Assembly: GCA_030141605.1 (NCBI GenBank)
Contig: JAQGDQ010000112.1
Coordinates: 376,501 to 440,500 of the forward strand
Direction: 5' to 3'
DNA from: Tubiluchus corallicola
Taxonomy: Eukaryota > Priapulida > Priapulimorpha > Priapulimorphida > Tubiluchidae
Length of the DNA stretch: 64,000 bases
Shown here: one piece after another, positions 1 to 12,449 of the stretch
Position numbering within the stretch: position 1 is the stretch's first letter
How the letters are laid out: the number at the start of each line of letters is the position of its first letter
The notes under the pieces: generated by a model
Database searches by the model: none
Told to the model about the DNA's origin: nothing
What the model saw: only the letters and a program-made list of their open reading frames with translations
Position numbers and translations under genes: made by a program

Positions 1-75
1 TATGTGCTATGATAATATTTCTTTGTATTTCAAAATCTCGATATCGTTTTAATTAATCACGTTTTACACAAATCA

Positions 76-135
76 GTGAAATTAATAATAAATATTATTA
101 TTATTAATGATAATAATGATAATAATAATAATAAC

Positions 136-191
<56 letters not shown>

Positions 192-291
192 CAATAATTA
201 TAATAATAAAATTGCTATTATTGTTAAAAATATCTATAAAAATTATACAAAATTGAATGGTAAACTACGCATTCAAAAAGTGATGGTATAA
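76..291. repeat. AAT trinucleotide microsatellite
   Basis: An (AAT)n/(AAC)n tract is densest at about 118-215. In one frame it gives a poly-asparagine ORF. That ORF has no other features and sits in AT-rich DNA, so I treat it as a simple repeat and not a gene. The rest of 1-560 shows nothing recognisable. Confidence 0.9.
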
Positions 292-561
292 TCAGTGTTT
301 CCGTTGTTGTGAACAATAAAATAAAGTGAGTTTACAATTAAAAACACAAGTAAACGCTACCAATAAATAGGTGTGATTTTAAATTATTGACTAGTTCTTT
401 TTGAATGTTAGTTAAGTATTACCTATAACTATATATAATATTTTTAGCTCATTTTTGAATTGTTTCAGCGTCTATTCCAGCCGAAATGTTATCCGTGAAT
501 AATTATAAATTTTTAGAGTCGAGAAGACGTTCAGTAAGAATCACAGCACACTACAAGAGCA

Positions 562-726
562 CTATGCTTTGCTCAGTGTGATTTCATGTTCCTCGTCTTC
601 ACCTGTGACTATGCTATCAAGCCACCAAATCATTTGTGCTTTAGTTATTAACCGGTTATTTGTTGCTTGCACTATTACATTTTCCGGAACTTGTAAACCT
701 TTAAACCCTGTAAAATTGTCTGTATG
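562..726 (-). pseudogene. Relic of a pogo/Tigger-like (DDE_1) transposase
   Basis: Read on the minus strand, about 50 codons are open. They include the stretch GLQVPENVIVQATNNR followed by an MIWWLDSIV motif. This pattern (a 'P.nVIV' strand, then an 'M..WL..i' helix) is typical of the middle of DDE_1 transposases of the pogo/Tigger group. The frame ends in a stop (TAG) at 562-564, and no further domain is clearly readable on either side, so this is at best a decayed fragment. Pogo-like short elements with TA target sites occur elsewhere in the window (23.1, 26.7 and 27.8 kb), which fits. The family call rests on pattern recognition only. Confidence 0.4.
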
Positions 727-735
727 GTGTTAATG

Positions 736-2300
736 AAATAGCAACTTTTTAAAGTAACAATTTATTTTTTTCAAGAGTTAAAACCAGCTGTTAATTTAAA
801 TATAGTTTATTTAGTTTAGACAGTATTTTAAAACTGATACATGAATCCTCACCGCACATGTGTATGTACAGGTAGATGGGCAGATAAAATAATATAAACA
901 CAAACAAACACAGAGACAGATAGATGCAAAGTTAGTAGATGTGACACGATGAATAAAATAAATAACTAAATAATAAGCAATAAATTTTGCTGAGTGTCTT
1001 TACCGTAAATACATAAGAGTATTTATCAAAATGACGTGATCAAAAGGGTTTCTTCTTTATTACATGTCAGGTAAAAAGAGCTGTGCTGCAGGAACTCTCA
1101 TATATTTGACAGATTATTTGTACCATATCTGGATGATGGCAATTAATGGATCCTGCAATATCTGACATAATAATATTGTTAACCACGTGTTGTTCTTCTA
1201 TTAAGCATGTGTTCTAAAGCTCTTCAGAAATACATGTACATTAATAATAAATGGCAACAAAAAACTAGAATAATATATATGGGAGAGAAAACAAAGATGT
1301 TTAAGTTTGATGCCAGCCTATAAATTCATTAACGCAAGTTTGATCAAACACACACCAACTTCACTCGAATCGCATGACACCAATCACGGAATTTGCAAGA
1401 ATCTCTTGGGATAGAGCCCGCATATCAGCGCAATCAACTGAAAGCATGCAGATGTGACGCACTTTTTGACAGTTGTCCTCAAGGCTATTACACTAATCAA
1501 TACTAGCCTGAAGACTTGAGCCACTGTGTAAACGCAGCTCCCGTAACACAAAGAGAAAAGATTATTTTATTGACGTCCCAATATACTTGTATGTAGAAAG
1601 CAACAACCATACGCGCGTGTCTGAATAAGAGATACACCGGCAAAAAGATAAACTGAACATGATTTGTTGAAACTTGTGTGCTGAGGCTTGATACTTTCTT
1701 GGGTAAATAAACTACTGTGATAATATAGCACGTATGAAATTGTGATGTGAGATATTATGAGGTGTTGTTGTTCTTGAACTGATGTTATAATGCTACATAC
1801 ATTTGATTTTGCTAAAAGTTTTTAACATGCACCTAAATTGTACTTGACGTCGCTGATGTAGCATTAAAGAACATGCCTTGTTGTGGACTAACTTCTTCTA
1901 TCTACCCTGCAATTTGTAATGTTATTGTTTTGTTGCACAATAAGTTATATACATACACAAATCTATAAGGTGGGGCCTAAAACCCAATATACTGGTACAC
2001 GTGTCTCGTAGTAGTAGGGCCTATAAGCCCTTGAATAATAATTGTGCAGCCTGTAAGGTGGTACTGACTGGAACATGCGGTACCATATTTGCTGTTTCAT
2101 CCATATGAATAACTGACTCAGTAAAGAAACTGAAGTTGTAAACGGCAAACTAGAATTCATGCACAACAAAGTAGTCATGGCAATGATTAGTAACCCTGCC
2201 AATGATTTGTAGGGTAGCCTACAAAAAAATTAATGTATTATCATCTGTTAATGAACTCAAATTATGAAAGAATGGCAAAACAAGTTCTAAAAGTGCAAAT
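736..2300. other. Noncoding stretch, no gene seen
   Basis: AT-rich sequence with stops in all frames. The 79-codon minus-strand ORF at 1963-2202 has no recognisable motif. I see no gene or clear repeat boundary here. Confidence 0.6.
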
Positions 2301-2309
2301 AAATAATAA

Positions 2310-2800
2310 CTTTAATAAATGTTGGTGTTCAGAAATCAAACACATCGTGAGTAAATAGAATATTGATATAAATACAGTTTATATAAATGTAATAACCAAA
2401 TCTAGATGGAAAAAGTATGTAAAGAATGAAATTCATTTACTTATAGAAAGAGAGCCTAATACTAAAATAGAAACTATGACAAAATAAGGATTTTTTAAAA
2501 AAAGAACTTTCCAAAAATAAATGTATGTCGAAAAATGTAGGTTAGACGAAATGAAAGATATTATGTCAATTAGACTTAATATGATAGATGTTAAAGCAAA
2601 TTTCAAAAATCTATATAAAGGGGATCTTAAATGTTCTTTATGCCAGGTAGCAGGGGATACTACTGAGCATCTTTTTGAATGTAAAGCTGTGTATATCAGC
2701 AAGTTGGGCCTATCTGCACAAGATATAAGTGAATGGAACATAAATAAATTACTACCGACTAGGATGTATATTAACAAGCTATTGAAACTAAAAATATAAT
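2310..2800 (+). pseudogene. LINE reverse-transcriptase C-terminal relic
   Basis: The + strand reads a broken protein with two in-frame stops before 2521 and then an open stretch of 92 codons. The open part contains a run ending RLNMIDVKANFKN followed by C-x2-C...H...C (CSLC...TTEHLFEC). This zinc-knuckle-like tail closes the ORF2 product of several invertebrate non-LTR retrotransposons. Upstream, SRWKKYVKNEI fits the same region. No catalytic domain remains. The exact LINE clade cannot be read from this fragment. Confidence 0.6.
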
Positions 2801-2996
2801 TAAAGGCGAGTGAACAGTAAAGGCAAATTGATGTAAAAGATATTTGGTGCGATTTGTAAAACAAGTTGATCGTGTTGTTGATCTCACAAACAGACACTTT
2901 TTATTGATGTCTGTTTGCTCGCTACTGGTGGTGAAGAGGATGGAGCGTATCCACGGTATGGCAAGGGCATATGGCCCTAATCTATTTCGTCACCCC

Positions 2997-3877
2997 TGTT
3001 GGGAGCCGTTTGGACCACTGCGCCAAGTAGACCACTTGATGCGCTAAAAGTAGTGTCCTACATGGGCAGCCCAAGTAGGACACTAGCGATTTTTGTCGAG
3101 AAACATGCTCTGGCAAAACTTGTTTCCAGTTTATATTACCATTGTTTATAAGTATTGTTATGACATAATAAAGCATAAAACAAAATTTCTTTTAGAAATG
3201 GATATTCCTTGGCAATTTACAAATGCATTTCTTACAGTAATTTCATCATTATGATTAACTCCATTAATATATCATAACATTAAACCTAGTATCTAATGCT
3301 TTAAAGAGAGAAATTCTGCACACAGTTATTACAGAAATAATTGCAAATTTAAAAATGAGACAGATGCTGCTAAGCCTTCACAACACCAAAAAGTAATTTT
3401 TAACATTTAAGAAAAGCAAGGATAATTAGTTTTAATATTATCAGTAGCATTGTAACATGTAGGACACATAGATCGCTAGAACGTTTACTTATAAGAAAAC
3501 AATTATTTGCCCAAGAGGTAGTGAAACGGATCACCTGTTTGTGAAGTGAGACAAAATCAAAAATGATATACCTTAAACAAATGTTGAATTCGCAAAAAAG
3601 TGGGGTTTTTTCACTTCAACAACATTAATATCGAAACCAAATTTAATATTGTCCGTTCTACCAGCTCAGAATAAAATTCTTTTATTTTATTAAATGTATA
3701 ATAAATTATTCAACGTGTATTAACGTTTTTAATTATTATTATTACATAAACAAGCACAACGGACGGTGTCAGTACACTTAACGACTGAATTCACGACCTG
3801 TCTCTAGTGTCCTACTTGGGCTAGCCCAAGTAGACCAATTGGTCTACTTGGCGCAGTGGTCCAAACGGCTCCCAACA
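2997..3877. mobile_element. 881-bp non-autonomous element with long terminal inverted repeats and 5-bp TSD
   Basis: Positions 2997-3034 are an exact reverse complement of 3840-3877 (38 bp, starting TGTTGGGAGCC). A second shared inverted block follows inward (about 3064-3086 and 3804-3827, containing CCCAAGTAGGACACTAG). The inverted repeats therefore span roughly 75-90 bp with a diverged centre, and each end is itself partly palindromic. The element is flanked directly on both sides by ACCCC (2992-2996 and 3878-3882), a 5-bp target site duplication. The interior (about 3087-3803) is AT-rich and holds no ORF. TG...CA ends with a 5-bp duplication recall LTR integration, but the inverted repeats argue for a DNA transposon or foldback element. 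The superfamily is unassigned. Confidence 0.8.
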
Positions 3878-3884
3878 ACCCCAT

Positions 3885-4132
3885 TTATAGACAATTAGAC
3901 ATAGATATTAGGTTAGCCATCCGAAAATGTTGTAAAAGATTGCGGGCATTGTATGTAGTCAGGTAACCCGCACATATCGAAAGTGGTGCTGATAAGCCAC
4001 TGGCGTAGCAGTGTCTAGTTTCTTGCTGGATTACTGCTGCGTTTTCCTGTCTAAGGCAGATTTCTTTTATTTTAGAATTCTGCCTGCCCAATGACTACAA
4101 TAGACGTGACGGGCGTATGATGATGATGATGA
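3885..4132 (+). repeat. 3' end of a LINE copy with ATG-repeat tail
   Basis: About 4009-4130 matches 5731-5840: both contain GTCTAGTTT followed by CTTGCTGGATTACTG, a TTTTATTTTA-rich stretch, then GCGTATGATGATGATGATGA or a close variant. A shared 3'UTR ending in a short (ATG)n tract is the signature of two insertions of one non-LTR retrotransposon family. Coding sequence upstream in this copy is missing or unreadable. Confidence 0.6.
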
Positions 4133-4319
4133 GATATTTTCTGTGATTAATTAACTAGAATCTTGATTCCTTTGTATAAACCTGGAAAACCTAGAGAGCC
4201 CTTCTTGAATTTTTAATCTACGACCTCTGGTATAATTATTAGGTTTAATTAGAAAGATCACAGCTATTCGTTTGCTGAATTTAATTTTCTCTAAGTTACC
4301 AACCTGGTCGTAGCACTTC

Positions 4320-5840
4320 TGAACTTATTCATACTTCAAATTATTAGCGGAAAAAGGCATTTTGTCCAGTGACTAATCTGTGCACTTACTTCTTATGAAT
4401 ATGTCAAAAGCTTTTCACACAATTAAAAGAAGTGCACTTTATTTGCATATTGCTGCAAAATCTTACTATCCAAGTCCGATATGAATGAAGGATAAGCATG
4501 CCATTCTGTTCTAACATCAGTGTATCTCAGGAGACTGATTTAGTCCTGTCATTTTCACTGTTTATCTTGCTGCAGACCAGATACACTAGTTGAACATAAT
4601 TAGGCTGCATTTGGAAGACCTTCATTTTTATTTCCATGCAATATGCAGATGATATTGCATACAATACAGCTAATTAATATAAAAGAACTGCAAGATGCAA
4701 AATGTAAAATCAGCTGCCGTTTAGAAAAACATAAACTTAAGGTCAATAATTAGTCACCGAAGCCGACATCCAAAGAAGGAAAATTCTTGCATCTATTGTC
4801 TGCTTATTCAGATCTCACAACAGTTTTTGAAAACAATAGACTTTCTTTTGAAACCAAAGTCCAGATCCGTTCAACTTTAGTTGAAGCTGTGTTTTTGTAC
4901 AATACTGACCTACGTACAATAAAAGTTGTACATGTACGAAGAAAATTGACGCTTTTCAAAGACGTCTCGATAGGAAATTACTAGGAATTAAATGGCCAGT
5001 TTAGAGTAAACAATTACAAGTAAGAAGATTTTATCAGATTGGGCATGCAATAATATTAGCTCAAGAATTTCCTCTTCCGTAAAACTCTTGAAACGATAAA
5101 AGAGCTGAGGGAAGGTTAGTTACTGACGTATATAGATATACTGCAAAAAATTTAGCAAATGTAACTCTAGATTTGAGGGTTAATGCATCATGGAAGGTGG
5201 CATCAACAAGTTGGACGTGCCATTTTTTAGAACGTTGTCGACGACGACTGCAACTAGATGACAATGACAGCCTCAGATAATGGCATTATTAGCATGCTTA
5301 AAATTATGAGAACAAGATTTCTTTGGAAAGAATAGTCTCAACCTTAGGCCAACTCCATTTCTGTATAATCCTCAGCTCTGGACATTAATAACAAATTATA
5401 AATTGACATATTTCAAAGGAGAAACCTCTTGGGTGTCACTTAGCCAAAGAAAATCTCAAATAAATGTACTCTGCGTGAACCTTGGACAAGAAATATAAAA
5501 AGGTGCGGTTTAAGATGGATTGGGCCTATGCTTAGACTATCTGGAGATAGTCCAGTAAAGATATTGCTCTTCAACAAGCAATAGCCCAACGGGAGGACAG
5601 GAATTTTTAAACACTTCATCTCTGATCCTTAGAGATAGAAACTTGGTCCATTGCAGAGAGCAGGGAGTCTTGGTGCAAAGAGGTGAACAGAATCATGTCT
5701 CTGGGCGCATGATTCAACGGTAATGATGCCATGTCTAGTTTTTTGCTGGATTACTGTCTTGAGGTGAGATTTATTTTATTTTATTTATTTTGCCAAATGT
5801 GTACAATAGATATTATTGGCATATGATGATGATGATGATT
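4320..5840 (+). pseudogene. Decayed LINE reverse transcriptase, with YADD box
   Basis: Fragments of reverse transcriptase are read on the + strand in shifting frames. MSKAFHTIKRSAL at about 4398-4436 corresponds to the palm 'KAFDTV.R' motif. MQYADDIAY at 4636-4662 holds the catalytic YADD box (4642-4653). A thumb-like run lies at 4787-4935 and FQRRLDRKLLGIKWP at about 4954-4998. RWIGPMLRLSGDSP (about 5513-5555) and ETWSIAESRESW (about 5640-5675) are typical of the C-terminal end of such ORFs. Frameshifts and stops make it inactive. It ends in the (ATG)n-tailed 3'UTR at 5731-5840 that it shares with 4009-4130. Confidence 0.7.
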
Positions 5841-6444
5841 AACGTAGAAAATGTCTATAAAGAAAATAGTGTACAGGCGTAAAGGGTATGGCATCATGAT
5901 GATGTTAAATTGTCAAAAAGCTGTTAGTGGAACATTTCTAATTTTCATCGTGGAGAGTAGCAAAAGAGTGTACCGTAAGCCGGCAAAAAACCAACGGTAT
6001 AACATATTTTTAGATGATTGATAAATGTTATAAATGTTAGTACTTAAGTCTTAATTGTTTGATCTTCTGTACATTATACTGTATTGTCATCTATTGAACA
6101 AGTGTTCCATAAAACTCCAAGATCATTATTAATTAAACAGCCCGTTTACACCACTTTTTGCTTCATTGGCGCTTGAGAATCAGTTGCGTTGCTGCTGCTG
6201 TTTCGTACTATGCCAGGTCTCCAGCCGGCATAAGCAGCCAGTTTGATACTAGATGTACCAATATTCAAGTGTAAAATACAAATAACTTGTGAATTACTTA
6301 TATGTAGTCTAAATTACTTAATTAATGCTTATATCAGGTAAATGTTTTTCCTGTGTGTGATATAGGCTCCGAGGCTTAAGACTGTCTTGTGTCTCCCTGA
6401 GTCATCCAGTGCTGTAAATAAGTAGCTTCCAAAGTCCAAGAGAA

Positions 6445-6468
6445 ATGACATGGCAGAACATGGCTTAG
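6445..6468 (+). promoter_or_regulatory. Upstream out-of-frame ATG overlapping the ARH3 copy 1 start
   Basis: An ATG five bases before the chosen start opens an 8-codon reading frame (including the stop) that overlaps the main start. The same ATGACATGGCA context occurs at copy 2 (17192), so the arrangement predates the duplication. Such an overlap could lower or tune translation. That is inference from position only. Confidence 0.35.
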
Positions 6469-9400
6469 ACGCATCGAATTTGTGTAAATGCTTTAGTGGA
6501 CATACAGACATTAATAGCAAAGAAATCGGTCGGTTCAAGGGCAGTTTAGTCGGTGCTCTAGTTGGTGACTGTCTAGGAGCTCCATTTGAATTTAGTGCAA
6601 AGGCTTTTCCAATTAGTGAATTGAAAGACGGTGTGGAGGCATTTGTGTCATCTAAAAATGGTATATTGTTTAATTTGTTTTTAATTACTTAGGTTTATTT
6701 ACTTTATTTCTTCAACTTCTTCCAGCCTAGCTTATTAAAAACAATTTTCTGAAGGTTTTTTTACAAACATTACTCAGTCTGATCAGAAGCATACCCACAG
6801 TGAAAAAAAGTGAATTCTAATTCTGGTTCAATCCCTTTTAAATTGTCAATGCATATGACTGTGAAACGGCTATAATCTAGCCTTTTAGTAGCTGCACAAA
6901 ATCATTGCCAACATTATTCACCTATAGTTTCACTAGCACAGCTTTCCTGCCTTTTCCTCAAAGAGCATTTTTACTATGACAGAGTTCTCTGATCTCCTTT
7001 CATTCCTGTCTTACTGACGTACATTCTGATGTACATGTACAGATCTTTTCTTGTTCTAGTGGTGCAGACCACATCTTTAAGTGAGCACAGATTAATCACA
7101 ATCACACTATGGTGTACAGGGTGTAGCATAAATTTTTGCTAAGGGTGCAAAAACAACGAGTAATAGCAAAAAACAATTAATGTGTTGCTTCAAAGTATGG
7201 CTTAATCAATTGAGCACCTATCAATGATTTAACTGGGTTGCCCCCAAATGATAAAGTTTACATCATCAATGAATTTTCATGAGGAAAGTTTGTGGGACAT
7301 CTACAAGATTGTGTTTTACACTCTTCTGTTCGACCTGGACTCTTTGAGCCTGCGGTCACACCCCTCAAGATTGCAGGCTATGTGAGATGAGAGCATGCTA
7401 GATTCTCAACTGATTGAGCAATACTTTGGTGTAATAATTTGTTCTGTACTATTACTTGTGGGTGGTTTTTTAACCAAAACAAAAGGTTATGTTACATCCT
7501 CTACTTTTCAGCTTTAGCCAAACTAACAACCTTAGTTCCTAGTCTTTCCTGTGCTGTTATCCATGAAATCCATGTGGAACATGACTCTTGTTTCGTGATG
7601 CTAGAAATTATTCAAATAAATGCAAAATTCTCTTAGTGCAAAACTGAAATGTGCATAATCTGTGCACAGTTCAACTTTCAATCAGTGCGCTTAGGCTCAA
7701 TGCTATTCGTCACATACATTTTTGCTTTTTGTCTTCCCAATCCAACTCCTGGGGTTGTTAATGACCATTCTGGTTTGTTTCCTACACAGCTAGTTTCACA
7801 ACTTCTTTGTCTCCCGCCTGTGCCCATATACCATTTTTCCATCACCGGACTCATTTAGATCTTCTTAGTCTTCTCCTTGTCTTCGAGACATATAGGCGAA
7901 TTCTTTCGTATCACTTAACCTTCTCCCTCCCCAGGCCTGCCCTTCCTTTAGTTCCTTGGTTTTCTGTTTCTCCTTTTGATTTCTTGCTTTTTAGCTTTGT
8001 TTTTGTCTCACGATGACATGCTTCCATTGAGTTATAAGAATCTGTTACTTTCTTCTAACTGTTACAGTTTTCTAAAAAAAATTCTGCTTACTGACTGTGA
8101 ACTTTTGGAAAGATTATAATTCCATCTTGTCCATATTACTAATACAAACTATCTATATTTCTGTTTGCTTGACAAAGGAAGTGCTTGCTATACAGACGAT
8201 ACTGCAATGACAAGATCTGTAGCCAAATCACTTATTGAAAATAAGGGATTTAATGCAAAAGACATGGCAAACAGGTAATCTAAAAGGCCTAATGTTTTAC
8301 GTAATTATGCTTTAGCTTTCTTCAACTCACATTTCTCAGGACAGACGAACTTGTGAGTTAACTGAAATATGAGTTATATGAATTATGAATATTTCCTGCA
8401 GACTGAAAATCTTTGTTGTATTTATGTCCTGGCTTCCATTAGAACACAATGTGTATATACCTACTGCTGTGCAAAAACAGAGAGCAAAAGTTACAATTTT
8501 AATGAAATTTTAATTTTGATGTATTCTTACCAAACAGAAGGTGCTCTACTTGCTAATGTAATTTTATTTTGAGTTAAGCAACAGTTTTCATGCAATAAGT
8601 AATATTCCGTGACAGAATTTGCAAAAACTGGACCCATTACAATTGTAATTAAGGTCAGTAACTGTCCAGGAATGCAGAAATAAAAACAGTAACTTTTCGT
8701 TTTTCCTGCAGACTAAATAGCATTTTTTTTTCGCATACATTTATTGCCTGTCTTCCATTAGAACACAAATTTAAATGCAGATTCTGCTGTTTGGCTTTGC
8801 GAGAAACTTACTTGAACCCCATTATCAAGCTAACAGGGTAAAGACAGTATCTGCCAAGGCAGTATGTTGTGTCCTTTTAATTTTGTTGATAAATGGACGG
8901 CTTGGCTTATGTTTCGGCAGAATAGCAGTCAAATATATAATAATATTGTGTGTAAAATTCTATCTTCATTAGTGGCATAACTATTTGGTGGCAACATTGC
9001 AAACCTAATTTCATTTTTCTCATTTTTATAATGGCAGCATACTGGAACTCATCAGTCAGAAACTGGCTTTAGTATCCAAGCCGTAGATACTGGTTGTTAC
9101 TTAATCGGGAAAAATGGCATAGGGAAAAATGGCACACAAAAAATGGCACAGGAGAAAATGGCACAAATGGAAAATTACTTAAAAATGGCACACTTAGTAA
9201 TATATGTCCTTTAGTGTTACAATGGGGTATAATTATTTTGGTTATTTTCACTCCTGCCAAGAACGTTATAGTTCGACACTGTTTGTTTGTTTAGTTGTTT
9301 TTTGTCTGTTATGGCAGTAAGCCTATCTAACAGATTTCCAAGATCCCAGAAAGTACACAATTTTTCAGTGTCTCCTTTCGCCAACTCATTACCCGCAATG

Positions 9401-12400
9401 GGTAATAATTGGTAAAATAAACTGTAATGGTTCATAAAAACTTTGGCAATCAGAGTCGTAATTAGTTAATGATTTCCAAGAAACTTTGTGTAGAAAGGTG
9501 GGTATAGAGTGCGAAAATGGGAATTGTTTGCCAGTTCACAAAACTTGACAGAACACCACGTACAAAACCTGTTTGAGAAGCACTTCTTGCAGATCTCAGC
9601 GGGAGTGTTCAGCACTTCTTTTCTATTATCTCCACTAGGACACACAACTATGAGTTAGTTCCGGATTCCATTTCAAGAAAAACTCTCTTGTAAAACTGTG
9701 CAACGCTACCTGTAACCCTTGCTTATTAATATGTATAGCCTATAAGGTGACTTAGTAAATACATATTTCTCAGTCTATTACCACCGCAAAATTAATAGTG
9801 AAAAGGGTAGATAAACACTATGTGGAAAATTCGTACATTATTGATTATAAATCTATGTAATGAACAAATATTTTGTGAGTCTTTTGCTAGTCTATATTAT
9901 ACCAATATATGTACATTTTTGTATTTTGCTACTTTATCTTTGTGATAAAGTTTTTTAATCAAAAGAATCAGATGAATAAGCATAGGATTGTTCCGCTTTG
10001 GCAGAGATCTGCTTCCTAATGCGCGTTTTCTAGTTTTATTATAGAAATCAGTTGCAACAAAATAGCATACGTGCCATTTTTCCTGTTCCATTTGTACCTA
10101 CTTTTCCATTTGGGCCATTTTTTCCTGTGCCATTTTCTTTCTGTGCAATTTTTACCATGCCATTTTTTCCTGTGTAATTTTTACCTGCACAATTTTTACT
10201 GCGCCTTCCTAGATCTACTCAACCGTTATTGTACCTAGTCATGCACTGGGAGAACAAGGGTGGTCGAGCAGCGGTCTTGGCTGTCCTTGTAAATCAACTT
10301 CTAAACCAAATTTGATTGGAAAAGGCTCACATTGGATAATACGTGTTAATAAACAAAATGTAGTTGCATTTTTTTCACAGACACCCTGTTTATAATTATC
10401 CTGCTAGACTACAATTTTTATTTGTATCAATAGATTTGCCGAAGAGTACTACAATGATCATAGGAGAGGGTATGGTGCAAATGTGCCATACGTTCTTCGT
10501 GATCTCTATGCGAAAAAGTATGGAGACGATGTTTTTCAATCTGCAAAACAACAATTTGCGGGAAGTGGATCATATGGTAATGGAGGAGCGATGCGGATTG
10601 CACCAGTAGCACTTTTTGGAGCATTTAGTTTAGATAAACTAATTGAGGTTTGAAGAATAATGCTTTTTTATGGTACATAGTTTTATTTATTTATAATGTA
10701 TTCATTGGTTGCGTTCTGCTGTTAGCTTTAACATGGCTTAGTATTATGGCAAATAAAATACAGATAGAAAACAAGTTAAAAAGTAAGTTGTATTAAAGCC
10801 TTTTTTGATATAATTTAAAAGTGAAACACTATATATATTTAGCATCTATGAGAAAGCATTGATTTAGGCAGGGGCTTGCCTTGACAATAAGTGTCCAAAT
10901 TTTGTCTGGGGATAATAGCACTTCTCAGCTTCCTACATTTTTTTCAGGTAGCAAGGGAAAGTACAAAAATTACCCATGCAAATAAACTAGGTTACAATGG
11001 TGCAATACTGCAATGCTTAGCCATACAACAAGCTCTCTGTACAGATGTTTTAGACAGGGACAAGTTTTTAGACGACCTGCTTACGAAAATGCATAATATT
11101 GAAAAGTAAGAGTTCGTTGCTCTTAGAAAGTCTCAAATGCAAATTTATTTAGGTAAAAAGGACTCCTATGTGACTTCAGCTGTAACTAGTAGAGCCGAAG
11201 TACATTTTTTGAGCTTTCAAATGTTTTGTTGTCTCTAGAACGAATGTGAGTCATAATGGTGTAGTGTGGAAAAAATAAACATGTCATGTAATGGTATGCC
11301 ATCAAAAAACGACTACCAAAAACCTGTAGGTGTTTTTGCATTCATTCATTTTAGAATATCTGATGATAAAACAGGTGACACTCACTCTCTAGCTTCTCAG
11401 CAGTCGTATTGCCAGCTGTTAGAAAAAGCAAAGTTGTTTTTACAACAAGATACTACAAGAGAAACTATATGTAATGAGTTAGGTGAGTAAAAGTACTACA
11501 GCTTCCACGACATATTCTTCAAATATTGCATTCATTTACTTCGACATTTTTCTTATTTTAAAATGGAAGAAAGTCAATAATTGACGTCTACAGCACCACG
11601 GGCATGGGACAAAAATGTTCCCGCTGCATTTTAGTTAACATTACAAGCTGTTGGGGCGTTTATAGTGTGCTTGAATGATCAGCAAAGTGTGCATATACAG
11701 ACGTAACGCAAAGATTTCCAGGATGCATGGGGTTTTGAAGTAGAGATGATTAAAATTGCTGAAAATTAGTTTTGGACAATTTTTGTAATTCAGTTTTTGA
11801 ATTTGTGTCACAAAGCAGTTTATGCAATATTTCATGTTAGAATCCTGCAGATTACGTGATGCTTTATTACTTTTATATCTGACTTTTAGTATAACACAAG
11901 CAATGTAGCTGACACGAGGACGGTTAATTAGTGCCTAGTAAATGCATTTATATGCACTTAGACACATAAAAAAGCACAAATGCTGGTTGATGCCAAAACA
12001 ATGTGTTGTAACTTCATAAACTCTTGCAGCACTTTACTGATAGTTGAGGACCAACGTTTACACTAGGACAAGGATATAATGGCAGAAATGCCAACATAAA
12101 GTTGCTGTAGGCTGTAATTTATGTTGCATGATCTTATCTTGATTTACGATCTTGATCTTTGACCTTTTGAATCAAAGAGCGATGGGTTTGCAGACTGTTT
12201 TGTTCTAGACATATTTCTGTGCCAATTGACATAATACTTAAAGAATTAGCTTAGTGGCTAAATAATTGAAGAATGAAGTGCTGAAAAAATGATGAGTCAA
12301 CTAGGATTTGAATTCTGATCATGTGAATTAAAGGCATGTGCTCTGCCATTTGAGCTACTGACTCAATAATAATAAAGTCAGTATGGCAAAGCTACACACG

Positions 12401-12415
12401 CATGCGCGCACGCAT

Positions 12416-12449
<34 letters not shown>

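Larger units (their letters stand above)
9100..10210. repeat. Foldback repeat with ATGGCACA-type arms in intron 2 of ARH3 copy 1
   Basis: The left arm (about 9107-9192) is a run of short imperfect repeats of the form AAAAATGGCACA. The right arm (about 10068-10200) is the same type of run in reverse complement (TGCCATTTTTTCCTGTG and variants). The arms could pair into a long stem around roughly 0.9 kb of AT-rich sequence without an ORF. The interior also carries segments shared with ARH3 copy 2 introns (9379-9470 and 9806-9905). It looks like a foldback-type transposable element. I see no clear target duplication. Confidence 0.55.

Noticed and set aside
76-291. 71-codon poly-asparagine ORF
   Set aside because: Translation of an AAT microsatellite; no other coding signal.
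2844-3176. Short ORFs on both strands around 3.0 kb
   Set aside because: They cross the boundary of the inverted-repeat element and read its terminal repeats.
2997-3877. Solo LTR interpretation of the TG...CA element
   Set aside because: A 38-bp exact inverted repeat at the ends is far longer than LTR terminal inversions, which favours a DNA or foldback element; not fully excluded.
12294-12364. Functional tRNA gene
   Set aside because: The anticodon stem is irregular and the T stem does not pair, so I list it as a tRNA-like pseudogene.
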